DNA from: Macrotrachela quadricornifera
Taxonomy: Eukaryota > Rotifera > Eurotatoria > Philodinida > Philodinidae
Reading direction: 5' to 3'
Length of the DNA: 64,000 nucleotides
Assembly: GCA_022393335.1 (NCBI GenBank)
Contig: JAJEKB010021002.1
Location: forward strand, 243,545-307,544
Under the pieces are notes generated by a model. It searched no databases. It worked only from the letters and a program-made list of their open reading frames with translations, and had not been told where the DNA came from. Within the stretch, counting starts at the first letter, position 1. Every line of letters begins with the position of its first letter. Positions 23,722 to 37,493 of the stretch are shown here, piece by piece. The position numbers and the translations under genes are program-made.

Positions 23722-24445
23722 TCATTGGTAGTTAATCTTTGTATGGTAGTCTTTGAAGCAGTCAACAATACATAGAGGTGTATCACTACAAATATTATGC
23801 GATGCATAAACGACGCATTTTCTTCGCATTTGGTTTGATTGTAATGTTTGTGGAATAAGTGCAGGAAAATGCCGAGCAGTTATGCGAAGAGGAGAATCTC
23901 TTGTCGATAGTCTCCCAGTAGTTGTTGATCTTTGTGGTCTGTACTTTATCAAAATTCTTCTAATTATTTCGAGCTGAAAATCAGATAAACGTAAGGAATT
24001 ATTACTCTGCATTTTGTAAATTACAAATACATTATACACTGCCATATCTAAAAGATGAAAAAAGGCTTCTTGTATCATTTCAACGACTTTCTTACACGTT
24101 CGGAAAATGACAGCTGCATATCAACATGATTGACGACTGCGCCCATCTTTTCAGTATAGTCGATAATGTAGGCAGGTTTTCGAATGCCTTCCCCAGTTTC
24201 TCGATGTGTTTTATTGGAATTCTCGTATGCCGTTGAATGGATCGTGACCGTAAGCAAAATATCTGTATGACACTATACACTTCCGTTCCTTTTATATGCT
24301 CACGCTCACTTGCTGGACTTGGTAAATAGTAATGATTGGTTTCATCAACTATACACTGCACTATAGTCTCATCAAAAAATAATTGAAAATAATCAAGCAG
24401 TGTTCTTTTGACAAGTGAAATCGTATATTGTACACCAGGTTTACC
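23722..24445 (-). pseudogene. piggyBac transposase remnant, middle to C-terminal part
   Basis: On the minus strand the remnant reads LDYFQLFFDETIV-like then IVDETNHYYLPSPAS, a gap where most of the DDE core should be, then GAVVNHVDMQLSFSERVRKSLK, YKK and FFHLLDMAVYNVFVIYKM, all in piggyBac order. An in-frame TGA at 24075-24077 sits where the family has tryptophan (K-W-YKK), and at least two frameshifts follow or precede it (near 24065 and about 24260). A CCCTGTGAATC end with TTAA at 24676-24679 may be its 5' terminus. It is a different, older family from the copy at 16160. Confidence 0.75.
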
Positions 24446-24679
24446 AATGAACTGCTATAGGGTTAGAAATATTAGAGAGAGAGCAGTATATGATCAATAT
24501 CAACAAAAGAACGAAAAAAGTGATTGTGCTGGAATGCGCTAAAATGAGAGATGGAATGTGTTATCTTCTAATGAAAGATAAAAAGATGTTCCAAAATAAT
24601 TAAAGAATACACTAGAAGCATTTTTTTTAAACAATTACATTTGGTCGCATACATGCGTCACTAAGATTCACAGGGTTAA

Positions 24680-26700
24680 TAGACAATGGAAATTGATTGT
24701 CCGACGTAGTTTCGATCGTGTTCAACTCGATGCTATTGCAATTTACTTGTCTGAATGAAATAATATCATTCGTTTAAACTCTCTTATTCACAATCAGTTA
24801 TCCTCACATCTACTCATGCCTATGATAAAGTACTCATAGTTTGTATTAGGTTTCATCGATCAGCATCCGGGATCTTTTCAGACTGTCAATGATATTTGCT
24901 TCGAGCATTTTTTTTGAAACTTATCATTTTCACAATAAAGTGTTTACTTTCCATTCCTTAGATTCAATAACTTTGAATATGGTTCATCGCATAAAATAGA
25001 ACTAACATAACACCACTATAATTTATGAAAAGACTACTAAAGATCTCATAAGAGATAACTTTCTGAATATTATTCCAGCTTGTGTTACGTTTTTCTTTGT
25101 GACATATTGTGGTGATATACAGTTTAAATCATTATACTATCATAAACTTGATAATTCGATATCTCATGATAAAAAGATCATGGACCCAAATCCTTTAGAA
25201 TTCATTCTAGTCTAGAGGCGTCCCATATATGCCATAAATATAGGCTAAAAAGGGGAGGAGAAAATCATCTCGAACGGTTCGCTCGTCAGTATCTAATGAC
25301 TGTATATAAAAAGCAAATAAAAAATGTTGTGCTCTTTTCGTATTCTCATCGTAGACAACCAGAATAAATAGAAGTCTGAAGACGAATTAAAATAGAAAAA
25401 AAACTTTTTTTCTGACGATTGTATGAGACGGCGTGCGTCATTTCTTTTCTTATTCACCGTACATCGTTCAATTCAGCGAATGAAGCCAGTGTGTGAAACA
25501 TCATTAACAACGAAAATCATAAAGTTACCTGACCTAAAATGGATTTTAAGCAATGTAAAGAATTCAGAAAGACTTTTGTATACAAGACATCACTATTTAA
25601 TTTAAGAATGAGTTTAAAATAAATGGATTATATACATTAGAATCGATACTTTCTAAGTAAATATTTTTTTGAAAGAAATTAAGAGCAATCATTAACACAA
25701 CACATGTTTTCAATTGTTGCTCAGTGGCGACTTTGATCAATAGTTACGATAATTAATTTGGGATTGTTTAAATGACTCATTTAGATGATATCTTTCATTC
25801 TATTACTCATTGCTTTTCATAAATTCTTTTATATCGATATATATTTGTCTAATATCACTCTGAGACAAACAATGATAAAACTAAATATGATTATTTCAAA
25901 GTTATATTGATAGAATCAATCTGGTATATATCCCATGACGAAAAATAGTTTTTCACAGTATTTTTAATCAATCATCACTATAAATGAACATTTTGAGACA
26001 GCGCATGGAGTTCTCTACAATCCTATATACATTCGATTTAAATCGCTATGGTTTATTAAAAATAAAATAAAGAACATAAAAGTATATTTCAGAGAAAAAA
26101 TTTTTCTCTTCGCCGAAACATCTTAAAACAATCAATGTTCCAAGCGATGAAAAAAGAACCATTATTGAATATCTTTTTCTTTTCTCTTCAACCAGAAACA
26201 AAAAGAACTGTCTCAAGGTCTCAAGGTCTCAAGTATTAAAAATAAACATCTACTGTAAATATGGTTTCTTTTCACTTAGAGAAAGAAAAAAAAGTACTGT
26301 CCCAATATATCAAACATCGAAATAAACATCTCACGAAAAAATCTTTTCTTGTTAATATACAAAAAATGAAAACCTCTTTCAAATTCCATACTCAACTAAA
26401 CTATCTCAAATATCTCATAAAGAAAAATTTTATTCATACAAATCACTTTCTCACAATAATATAAATCATTCCAATCTAAACCAAATTCTAAACTCAACTG
26501 CCACATAGGCATGGGAAAAAGTATGGGTTTTTATTTTAGACTTGATGGCTTCAATTTTAAAATGAGTGATTTTTTAGGTAGCTTTGTTTGTACAAAAAGG
26601 GGTTTCATGGGAACAATTCCATTATAAAGCACATAAAAGATGAAAATGAAAAAAATGCACAGTTTATTTTTTGAAAAAGATTATTATAGTGTGCCCGAAA
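24680..26700. other. No gene seen
   Basis: AT-rich sequence with three AAGGTCTC units near 26214-26235. No supported exons. Confidence 0.55.
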
Positions 26701-26754
26701 AACGATAAATTCAAGCTTCGCCAAATTCCATTTTTACCAAACGCATCACGCATA

Positions 26755-27790
26755 CATAACTTTTACCGTTAGAGCAGGCGATCAGTATTATATGTATGGA
26801 AATGGTGGTGAAAGTTTTCTTCGATATTCCGTTTGGATTCATAAGCCATTGAATTTAAATGAATATCGTCAAAAACTTTTCAAGCATTACATAAATTAAA
26901 TGAACAGAGACAAGATCATCAGGATGAACTATCATCAGATGAAGATATTATCAATCCTGATAAATCGATTAGAAAAAAACGTGTAAAATAATACAAATAT
27001 TTACATAGGTATTGCCATCATGATGACGAAAAAAATGACTCAACATATTAAACTTCGTAGTACATACCAGTGATTACCTATTACTTTTGACATCAATCAA
27101 AATAGTCATGTCCCAAGCATAACAATTATTTCTCAGTCAGAAAGAATATTTGAAAACGAAGAACTTTACGTAGACACACCACAAGGATTTGTAGCTATGT
27201 TCCCAGCATTTCAAGAGATGGAGATAACTGGACAATCAACTCAACCAGGAAATACCTTTCAAATTATTGTAAATGTTCAAAATTACAATTTAGAATCAGA
27301 TCAAAGATAAATTGTTTGTTCCTGATAGTTGAATATAATAATCCTGCAGCTGTACCATAATTGACTATGGAATTCCTACTGATGAAAAAGTATTAGTCGA
27401 TACTGATACAGCGGTCGTCTTTTCAAATGAAATTCATCATTGACTTTATCAAATTCTCAACTTCACACAAAAACATGGTTTTCGTCGTACATTTCTGAAC
27501 TTTTTTTATTATCAATCCATATGAACACATTGATCTTTATAGTTATTCGTTTCGTGTACTTCCTCCGCTCGATAAAATGATATCAATATTAAATAAAACA
27601 AGTAATGGATATTTATTTATAGATTATATTCTTGATGAAATTATTCAATATCTTGGCCCAAGTGCATAGAAAAACTTTGAAGTTGAAAAAGAATTTCGTG
27701 TCAAGTGCGAAAAGCTATGACAAAAGAAGAAAGTGAATGGGAATGGATAGCGTAGGATAATACTGGTATTGTTGAATATATTAAAACTCT
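26755..27790 (+). pseudogene. Decayed gene, possibly DUF4246-like
   Basis: Protein-like segments appear in shifting frames: GDQYYMYGNGGESFLRYSVW (about 26785), ITIISQSERIFENEELYVDT (about 27120), FQIIVNVQNYNL (about 27258), AVVFSNEIHH, then FLIINPYE-like and LPPLDKMISIL. AVVFSNEIHH plus FL.INP recalls the C-terminal part of DUF4246 proteins, which are known mainly from fungi. At least four frame changes and several stops are present. The family call is weak; the pseudogene call is firmer because coherent segments alternate between frames. Confidence 0.4.
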
Positions 27791-27840
27791 TTGCTAAGAA
27801 GATTATAGTGAATACGGACATTTACGGCATACTGACGAGA

Positions 27841-28370
27841 TTATAAAAAGCTTTTAGATTCAGACTACTTTTATCTTGTAGACTCTAGTGCATAGTGAAA
27901 TATCCAAAGTTGGTGTGTGCCTACATTGTCTTGGGAGACAGTTAAGAGCTGTTTATTGATTTTTTGACTTGTAACACCATGTGAATAGTTGTAGTTAGTG
28001 AGTGATTTTTGATCTGAAATTTTGTCCATAGAAAGATCTTCGGATCAATAGAATACCCTGAAAGTTTTAGAAAAACGATCACATCCTTCCTTATCTCTTG
28101 CATAAAATTAAAATTTATTTTCAAAACCAGCCATATTTTTTAAAACATTTAGGGTAATCTATTGGTCCTAAGACCTCTCTATGGACAAAATTTCAGATAA
28201 AAAATCACTCACTAACTACTACTATTCACATGATGCCATAACTCAAAAAAATCAATAAACAGCTCGTAACTCTCTCCCAAGGCAATATGAGCACGCACCA
28301 ACTTTGGATATTTCACTACGCACTAGAGTCTACAACATAGAAGTAGTCCGAATCTAAAAGCATTTTATAA
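27841..28370. mobile_element. 0.53-kb fold-back element
   Basis: Arms 27841-28073 and 28138-28370 are imperfect reverse complements (GTGAAATATCCAAAGTTGGTG at about 27895 is mirrored near 28300). The loop is about 64 bp. Confidence 0.8.
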
Positions 28371-28764
28371 CATCGAAAGGCTTCCTCGTGAGTGGGAGTA
28401 GCACATTATTAATCATGAGCCAATTCATGTAAACTACAACCGACCGTGCTCAATCGATGATCACCGATTTGGCTAATTTTATATATGTTATGGCGGCAAG
28501 TGTTTCATAACTTTTTACGCAAGCTGTCTGAAAAAATATTTTATCATTTTCAGAGATATTTAAATTCTTTTCAGTCCACTATCGTCAAAAAGACGCGTTT
28601 TTTGTGCTATTGCTTCTCTTATGAAGGATACATCGATTTCGCTTGAAACTTTTACTGTGAATACATCTGACACCTAATCGCTTCTCCTAAAAGAAATTAG
28701 CTCCGATAGATAGACTATTGATGAGTTGACTAATATTACGAAGTATATGCTAAATTTTCATTTT

Positions 28765-29755
28765 TTGGTATTTTGTGCATACAGATATCTCTTGAACAGA
28801 TCATGTTAGAGAGTTGATATTTTAGCCACAGAGAGATCTCACTCTAAAACAAAGCCGAGTCGAAGAAAGTCGCAGTGTTATCGTTTTAAACAAGATACTG
28901 AATACTAAAATGTCTCACAAAAATTAATCTGATAAATTGTAAAATTGCTTGAGAAGCCTTATTGAAAGTTAAGTCTTAAAATGACTTGTTCTCTACTTAC
29001 GAGGGAACCACCGCAAGTGATTCATCGCTTTTAAGTGGAAAGGGTATGCATTATATAGATCCTAATGAGCTATGAATAAACTGAAAAAAGTTCGGGCCCC
29101 TAGCTTATTACAGCGGAGATATTGCATTTTGAAGAGTATTTTTTCTCTCAGCCCCATGGTACCACTCCCTCAGGAACATCAGAAAAACTGACTTTCGAAT
29201 TTCAAGGTGAAACTTTTCACAGAGATAGCTCTTTGAAAGAATAGTGCACTGTAAAAGTTTCAACTTGAAATTCGAAAGTCAGTTTTTCTGATGTTCCTGA
29301 AGGGAACCACGGGACTGAAAGAAAAAATACTCTTCAAAATGCAATATCTCTGCTGTAATAAGCTATGGGCACGAACTTTTTTCAGTGTATTCATAGCTCA
29401 TTAGGATCTACATAATGCATACCCTTTCCACTTAAAAGCGATGAATCAGTTGGGGTGATTTCCTCGTAAGTAGAGAACAAGTCATTTTAAGACTTAAATT
29501 ACATCAAGGCTTCTCAAGCAATTTTACAACTTACCAGGCCAATTCTTCTGCGACTTTTTAATATTCAGTGTCTAATTTAAAATGATAGCACTCCGACTTC
29601 TTTAGACTCGATTTTGTTTTGCAGTGGCCTCTCCCAAAACGTGATTTTTGCGAAGGCATCCTTAATGATAGGAACTATCTAGAGAGTTGAATTTTTTACC
29701 AGAGTGAGTACTCAGTGAGATCTCACTGTGTGCACAAAATGCCAAAACTGGCGGT
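28765..29755. mobile_element. ~0.99-kb fold-back element
   Basis: The structure is mirrored around about 29238. The inner arms (29000-29480) match closely, for example GGAACATCAGAAAAACTGAC at 29173 against its complement near 29285. Outer arms match more weakly to about 28765 and 29755. There is no coding capacity. Confidence 0.75.
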
Positions 29756-31569
29756 TTATTGAAAAAGAGGAAAAGAGAGAATAATTTTCAATAAAAGAAG
29801 GTAAAAAGAGGCGTGAGTAGCCAGATAATATCATTTTAAAGCATTTTCAGTGCAACCATAAACTCTTCACTTCTTACAGTTTGGGCAAGAAATAGATATG
29901 ACAGTGTCAAAAAGAAAGGGATAGGAAATTTCATGTTATTTCAACACTTTACTCCCTCAAGGATGGTATAGAACGTTGATATTTCCAACATCGGAACCAA
30001 CAATAATTGTAATTTATCCAAAAAAAAAATGAGCTCTCAACTCCCTGTCGTGAGATAGATAATGTGAGAATATTTAAAGATTTTTCTCCTTCACACATAT
30101 CAGGAAGTAGCTTGATATTTACAACATAAGTTCACATCCTTAAAGGCCATTTATGGGGAAAAAGATCGAATCTCAAGATAAAACGTATCTAAAGATTAAA
30201 GTATGAAATATAAAGTTCTGGCATTTATTACTGGTCCTTTTATGGTCTAATGCTATCAACTAGTTGTCAACAAAAAGAGTTCTCATGGAAACTTTATTTA
30301 TTATGTTACCAGTTGAATAGTGATCAAAAAGAAAATTTGCTCAAGTAGTCTATAAGAAATTGAGATAGTGGGATCATTATTTTTGGTATGTCCTAAGTAG
30401 AAGCAGCTGAATATAATCACATACGTTTGATAACGATGCATCTCAGATGATAATAGTCAAAGGCATCGTTTTTATAGGACTTATTATTATTCGATGGGAT
30501 CTGCATAAAACGGCTTTCATTTTTCAATAATCACGACAAAAATTAAGCCATCTTTTAGTTTATAGGTCATCGTTTTGAATGTTCGGAATGATCAATGTAA
30601 TCAAATGATATTCATTCGATACTGAACATAATTAGTTTCACTTGACTATAAGATAGATAACGGAAAAGAGATGTATGCCAAGAAATTTGAAACTTTCAGG
30701 GTTAATCGGTCTCATTGAGACTTCTCTTTGCGCAAATTTTCAGGTCAAAATTCGAAAGATGATTTTTCAAGTGAAACTAAGAGGAGACCATGGCGTGGTG
30801 TCACAAGATGCCGTAAAAAATCAAATATCTCAGCAAGAGTTTAAGTGGGCATCGTTGGGCCTCCACTGAAAAAAGATAATGACTTGCACTATCAAATAAC
30901 GAAACTTGAATATATCTTATTATAGCCCAAAGAACTTCAAGAAGTCCAAACGGAATGTAATATACAGAAAATATATAACACTGTATAACTATGTAAAAAC
31001 TGATGAATGTAAATAGATTTTTCATTTAAAACATATATTTTATTTATATGGCCCTACTAATAATATTTACCTACCGTATGTACCTTATAGTGCCTACAGC
31101 TTAACGAATAGTTGCTTTCAATCATTATCCGGGATGCAGTTAAATGCAAGACCACAGCAGCTCCAATGCTATCTACGATATGGGCTCGAATCGTAAAAAT
31201 CGATTTTCTCACTTGACTGCCCACTGAGCCTCGTCAATCCCCCAGTAAAATGGAAAGATTTTCTTTATCGCATTTATTCCTTAGATGATTTATCGCGAAG
31301 TTGAAGAAAGAATTTCGTGATTACAATATGCTAATATATCAGCCCTGCCCCGTGCACCGCAAAGATACATGGGTTTTTGGAATTATGTTCCTGCTCATTC
31401 TGCGGGTTACTCCGTTCTCCATACATCTCTGTAACGGAGTTTGACAGAAAAATTTGAAATGGTTGTGAAAAAATTAATTTTGTAAACTCTTAGAAAGTCT
31501 GAGATACAATTATAACCGATTTTAATGAAAATATAAAATTGTATTTATCTGTAGATTTATATTATATAT
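29756..31569. other. No gene recognised
   Basis: Short open frames such as 30675-30869 share short words with the adjacent fold-back element, so they look like repeat remnants. The last 100 bases are the probable promoter of the next gene. Confidence 0.5.
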
Positions 31570-34500
31570 ATGAGAATGATGACCTCTTTATTACTAATTG
31601 GATCATTGTTATTATCTAAGTGTATCAATATTGAAACACAAAATTCCGCTCTTTGCTATTTATCATATCAACCAGTACCCGAGTTACTTGAGTTTGCTCA
31701 AGAATTGGCTGAAGATGCAATACAATATGGCGTTGAGATATTTATCATGGTTGATGATAATAATTTTAACGTTTCTGCCATAAATAATTCATCTAATGTC
31801 CGACTACTTCAGATTTCACAAGATAAATGTCTTCGACACAACTATCGCAAAGCCATTAATACAGGAGGTATTAATTATTAGAGACATACAACATTGTTCA
31901 ATCAATTTACTGATTTCACAGATATCGTCATAGAATTATAGACATACTAAAGCTAGGAACAAATTGAAAAGCTTATTAGCGCATCTTTCTGTGCTGTACA
32001 AAGGCATTTAATTCAATGGACAGCTTCATTCTTTCCAAAGACTATTGTTATACTCATGTTGAATTTTGCTGAGGCTTAGCATTTAGGTAATGCGCACATG
32101 TATATAAGCATTCTATTCTGACTATAATACAGTGACACAATTCCCCATAAATGTCCAAGTCTAATAGAACTATAAACAGTCATGAGCGCAATTTCAACCA
32201 CTTGATGAGATTCTTAAACAAGGTTGAAATCGCGAGCATGACTGTTGATTCCAATATTAAAGCTACACTAAATTCGATATTTCTAGAGATCTCTTTAATG
32301 AACAAACTCTTCATGTATTTTACGATGGTTTTTTTCTTCTTTTCCTACTAGGAAAATATTTCTTAAATAAAATGTATTATATGTTCGTCTTAAAATTATT
32401 CACACCAAAAGCTAAAACGAGTAACATTCAGAATAATTAGAAAATACGGTTAAAATCTCACATTCATCTAGCATTTATAAGATTCTTAATAAGTTCGAAT
32501 TTAACGTAAGGATTACAAGGAACTACTAGATATTACCACACATAGTAGATCTTTCTCACTGAGGGTGTTCGAAAATATGGATGCTAGTACTACCTGGTAG
32601 AAACTGAATTATTTTGTAATTCATTTAAATCATCTAGTGCCTTTACCAAGAAGCAATGTACCATTTTTGTTTTTCTGTGATAATTAATCAGTATAAGCGT
32701 TTGAATCTAACGCTTTTACAAGTTCGATTAAAAATCTCGTTTTGTTGAAAATGTCATCTGTCTGAAGAATTTCTCTATTTCCTTTTTCCTCCAAAAATTC
32801 AGTCATGAATGGTGAGTTTGAAAGCAAGGATGCGAATATAATACACAGCTAATGAAAAAAGCGCGACATTTATATACGTAATGGACAAATAATCACCTTC
32901 CGAATTGTTACAGAAAAAAAGTCTTAAATATTCTGATTTGTATCTTTTCGATTTGATTGTGTTGAAAATACGATTCACATTACTAAAATAGACTAAATGA
33001 CGTTGGTATGAGCTTATGTGTAATACTTTCTAGGTACATGGCGATATGTTACATCATGGGACAAAGCTCTTCTCTATTTTTGTTTACTCAATAAAAACTA
33101 TTCATTTGTTTGGTTGTTAGAAGAAGATGTATTTATTCCAAGTGTACTAGGATTCCGTTCATTGCATGAGCTTTATTCAAAAAGCAGTGATTTGATTGTT
33201 CCTCATCATCAAATTAATTTAAAATCTTCTATTGGACAATGGCAATGGCAAAGAGCATCAGGAAAATTTCTTCCACCTTGGGCTTGTTCAATGGTCAATG
33301 TAGTCGGATTTAGTAGACGAATGCTTACAGCTATAGATGAATATATTCAATGGTTCGGTGAAGTGCCATTTCATGAATTCTTTTTCAATACATTAGCGAT
33401 GCAATTAAACTTTACCATTGTCACACCAATTGAGTTGAACACTATTGAATATGCAACACCGGTTTTTTACAAAGATATACGAAAACAACCTAATAATATG
33501 TGGCATCCAGTTAAAGATTTTTTCGAAAGAAAAATGTGGCGAAGAAGGTTTGTATTCTTAAGTTAATTAATAGTATAAAGCAAATCAATAAAATTGTTCG
33601 TATTAACTTTTATTTCTTTGGATTTATATTTAGTTTAGTTAATGAAAGTTCAAAACATAATCAGACATTTGAATTGACTAATCTACAAATGTTATGTAAT
33701 GGAAGTCAAAATATGAAAAATATTGAACAGAATTTAAAAGATTTATTTGCTCAATTCGAAATAAATAAAAGCAATTTTCCATCAAATATTCGTCGCTTAT
33801 GGCGTCAACGTTTTTCTGATTTTGCTGATGAATGTCAAAAACAAAATGTTCCCCAAGAAATCGTATCATTCGTAGTCAAACTTGCTGATCATGCTTATAA
33901 ATTACCTGAACGTATGTAATGATAGAAATAAAACTTCAATTGATAAAGAAATGAATTAATTACATTTCTTTATTGCAGCTCTCGTACCAGAATTATTGAG
34001 AAAAAAAAGCGCAGATCATATAAGATTAGAACGAGAAATTAACGAAACGAAACAATCTATTTATCAATTTTCATCGGATTGTTCGACTGTAACGTTTCTA
34101 CGAAAGCAAGTAACTGAATTAATAGAAAAATTAACAAGCGAAATACAACGAGAAATTGTAGAAGAAGAAAAACTACGTAAATTTAATTGAATATTCTACT
34201 AATATGCAGACTTTTTTGTTGAGTCTGCCCTTTTGATTGTTTATTTTCAGGAAATGAGGAAGCCACTTCATCAACATTATCAATACCTTCTTATTCATTT
34301 TCAAATACTGTTTCAACCATTTTTTCGTTATCTTCTACCATTCAAGTGACTATTGTTATGAAAAATAAAAAATTTGACAACGTACAAAGACAAAATAATC
34401 ACCAAATATCTGATAAAATTAAAATTAGTACGAAACTATTTTCAATATTATTTGTTTTCTATATATTATTCGTACTTTTCAAGTGGAAAAACATACAACG

Positions 34501-34579
34501 TCGCAATTGTTTGAAAATTCTCTTGTTTCCATTATTATCATTTGTTGTTACTATACTGTGTGTTATTGTATTAATATGA
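31570..34579 (+). CDS. Glycosyltransferase-like membrane protein, five exons
   Basis: Exons 31570-31867, 33034-33547, 33634-33911, 33979-34176 and 34251-34579 join in perfect phase (introns 1166, 86, 67 and 74 bp, all GT-AG) to 538 residues. A signal-like start is followed by a GT-A-like region with IFIMVDDN (about 57-64) and VWLLEEDVFIPS, whose EED (129-131) is a possible metal or nucleotide-sugar site, then WHPVKD (256-261). Residues about 272-430 are helical and charged with a likely coiled coil (about 375-428). A Ser/Thr-rich stretch (about 435-460) and two hydrophobic segments (491-506, 516-538) end the protein. I cannot name the transferase family. The C-terminal half could be a separate module. 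The splice joins are well supported; the function is inference. Confidence 0.6.
32175..32246. repeat. Hairpin in intron 1
   Basis: AACAGTCATGAGCGCAATTT (32175) is mirrored by AAATCGCGAGCATGACTGTT (ending 32246), around a loop of about 22 bases. It lies in the 1166-bp first intron of the glycosyltransferase-like gene. Confidence 0.65.
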
Positions 34580-36560
34580 GATTTAAATAGAAAGTACCTG
34601 TATTTATTCATAATCCTCTATGAAAAAAAATAGACTGATATATCTAACTTGTGGTTTTGAAGAAAGATTGAATTCTTTTATTTAGAAAAAATTTACAATT
34701 TAACGAGGAAACTTCCCAAGGTGATAAAAATCTTTAGAACTCAGACCAATCGTACCTAGTTGATCCCAATGAGTAGTGAAATATCCCAAGACGGCAGCTG
34801 CTCTTAGCTCGTTTTTAAGGAGTTATGACTATTCCAAGTTTTGCTCCGAAAACACAATATTATCTACGATTTGTTGATTTTTCACTCGAACGACGAATAA
34901 TAAACGTATGCATTTATTCTTTTCATCAAAGCACTAGAATTGATTTGAAACAAAACATGAATCATGAAGGAATACATTTATCTTTATTGCTTTCCAGCTG
35001 GCTAATATAAGACAGACAGCAAAAAATCTTTTCGTGCATTTTTATTGTTCTTAGACCACGAAGATAGGAAAAGTTTATTATTCACTACCATTAAGTGCTT
35101 CAGCATCTCATAGCTTCATGTATCCATTTGGATACATCCGGCTCATGAAGCATAGTTACATATCCTATCAATCTATTATTAACACTCCCTGAATGAATTT
35201 AATACTATGTTTTTCGATCATGCATGCAGAGAGAAAAAGTCGGTTCAGGAAAAAATGCTGAGGATACAATGTGTCGAAATAAACATACATAGAGATTAAG
35301 AAATGTGGGATATTTTTGTTTTCTTTATGATAAAAAGAATGGATACGCAACGGCTCGTGAGAATCATTGAGAAGGAAGAGGAAAAAGAAGCCGTTTCAGC
35401 TGTGTATCAGCACGAATATTCTACGGTACATGGAGAACAACAAACTATTAAGAGCAACAGAAAACACATAACGCCAATGTTATTTTATCGGAATAGGTTA
35501 TAAGGCTATTTGATTGTCTAATTGAGAAAAGAACCATATATCTATTACGAAATTATATCGTGTGATAAGACGTATTCTATTATGTCTCGTCAAGCAATCG
35601 TGCGAAACTGTGTTTGTGAAAATCGGATTCATGAGGGTGATCCAAAGTATTCAGTCGTTACTTCACTGTGCTGACTTATATGACTTTTAGAAAAAAAATC
35701 ATCAATCAAATATGTTAAACCATATGTAAGAATAGAGATAGTTTTTACTTTGTGGTCTTCGACTTTTTTCTTAGCCCACTTTCAGTAGTTTTAAAAACTA
35801 TATGATTTTGTAACTCGTGAAAAGAGGTATCCAATGAGCTATAATAGAAGATGAACTTATAAAATTTATAAATAGGAAATTGATCTAAAAGACTATTATG
35901 TCATGAGCATTTTTTTCGCAATGAGACTGTTCAAAGTCTGCAGGAAGAAATGCTCAACTGTATTTCAAATGTATTTGAAATCTAGTATAAAAATACTCGC
36001 CAACAGAAGCTCTTTCATTCTATATATGATTGTACTGGATATAATATGAAAAAGTCTAATGGACCAAATCAGGGCCTTATGCACCCTTGTCCTTTGTGCC
36101 AAAATGTTAATTATCAAATTGTCAACAAATTTGATACCTTCACTACAGGTCGGATTTTCGTAAAATAGTAACTTAATGTATCCAAATCGATACATCCGGC
36201 CGGAAAGGGTTAAAGACACAGTCGTATAGCGATAAATATTACGCTTCAAAAGACATGAATGTTTGTCTTTCCGTTTTTTTCAAACAAATCAGAGTTCAGA
36301 TCAGAAAATATGACGTTCCAAACCACTGAATATGGCCAGATATCTGTATTCTACTTGATCAAACTCAATCGAAGACAAAGAACTTGAACTTGAGGTTTGC
36401 TTGCCATTTACATATGAATCTATATAGGGATATTTCTCTAAAACAATCATCGCAAGAGTGGATGTTTGTTTTGTAGCTTTCATGCAATTAAGGAGATTTA
36501 GATATAAGATAATCGAAATAAAAATTATTTTTAATGATAATCACACTAAATTTTCTTTGA
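34580..36560. other. No gene recognised; one possible TTAA-type element end
   Basis: Near 36180-36213 a GTATCCAAATCGATACATCCGG word is followed by GGAAAGGG and TTAA, as at a piggyBac-type end. A related TGTATCCATTTGGATACATCC word at about 35120 may be its degraded partner. No coding exon is supported. Confidence 0.4.
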
Positions 36561-36568
36561 GAAAAGGG

Positions 36569-37493
36569 TCATCGAATCCGTAGGATGAGCGCTACCTTGT
36601 TGATAATAATATCTTTTACTGGATTATAGACATCATCAGTATCAAGTGTAAGAATATTTTCATTAACTAATGTTATCACTTGTATCTCATTATGATGATA
36701 TGAACCATTTGTCATGAAATAAACTGTTTTCGTTTCGTAAACAAAGGAGAACGAATTCGAAACAAGTACTTCACAAAGATTTTTCAATATGAAATCTTCT
36801 TTGACTTTGAGTAGTGAACATGGGAAAGCCAATTGGATGATTAGATGGATTACTGAATATAACAGTATTATTTTCTGGAATTTAATGATCAACATTATGT
36901 TGTGATTCAGTCCAACTATTATAAATGATGAGTATGGCATCAACTAATTGCACATATTCGGAATAGTTTGGTGGTACACGAGTACGAATAATACGTTGAT
37001 TGATGATGAATAACTGATTGACATAGGATAGTGATGGCAAAATAGTCCGATAAATATTGTTTCCAAGTTGTGTCCAATTGGTAATGGATATATTACCATT
37101 AATGACTGATTTCGATAATCGTTTATATGGAAGCATTTCTATTGCGTTATCTGCATAGAAGTTACTGTGCATCATTGGCATTATCGTTAATCGTCTGTGA
37201 CTATCTATTTGTGTTAAACGAATCGTATCGACAAAATAATGTGTAGAATATAAATGAATTGTAGTTGTACGTATTATATTATCATCTTTAAAATGATTAG
37301 GTACTTGTTGAATTAACGAATAAGGTCGCAATAGTGATCCATCATTGTTAATCATGGAAAATGTTGGAAAAGGAACGACATATATGTCATTGACTGATAA
37401 TATCTTGTTACCTATTGAATTTTGTAGTGCATTAAAAATGTACAATAGAAAAAGATGGAAGATGAGAACTTTCATTTTAATTTTCTTTGTCAA
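36569..37493 (-). pseudogene. Secreted beta-helix-type protein, truncated pseudogene
   Basis: The 5' part (36882-37493, minus) is open: a signal peptide (KVLIFHLFLLYIFNA) then a region ending RTRVPPNYSEYVQLVDAI and IYNSWTESQHNVD. This resembles the N-terminal part of right-handed parallel beta-helix proteins known to me from rotifers. An in-frame TAA then falls just after HNVDH, and further on a one-base shift in an A-run (near 36785) moves the frame into NLCEVLVSNSFSFVYETKTV and LTLDTDDV. The usual helix repeats are missing after 36569. The family name rests on remembered resemblance; the breaks are visible. Confidence 0.5.
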
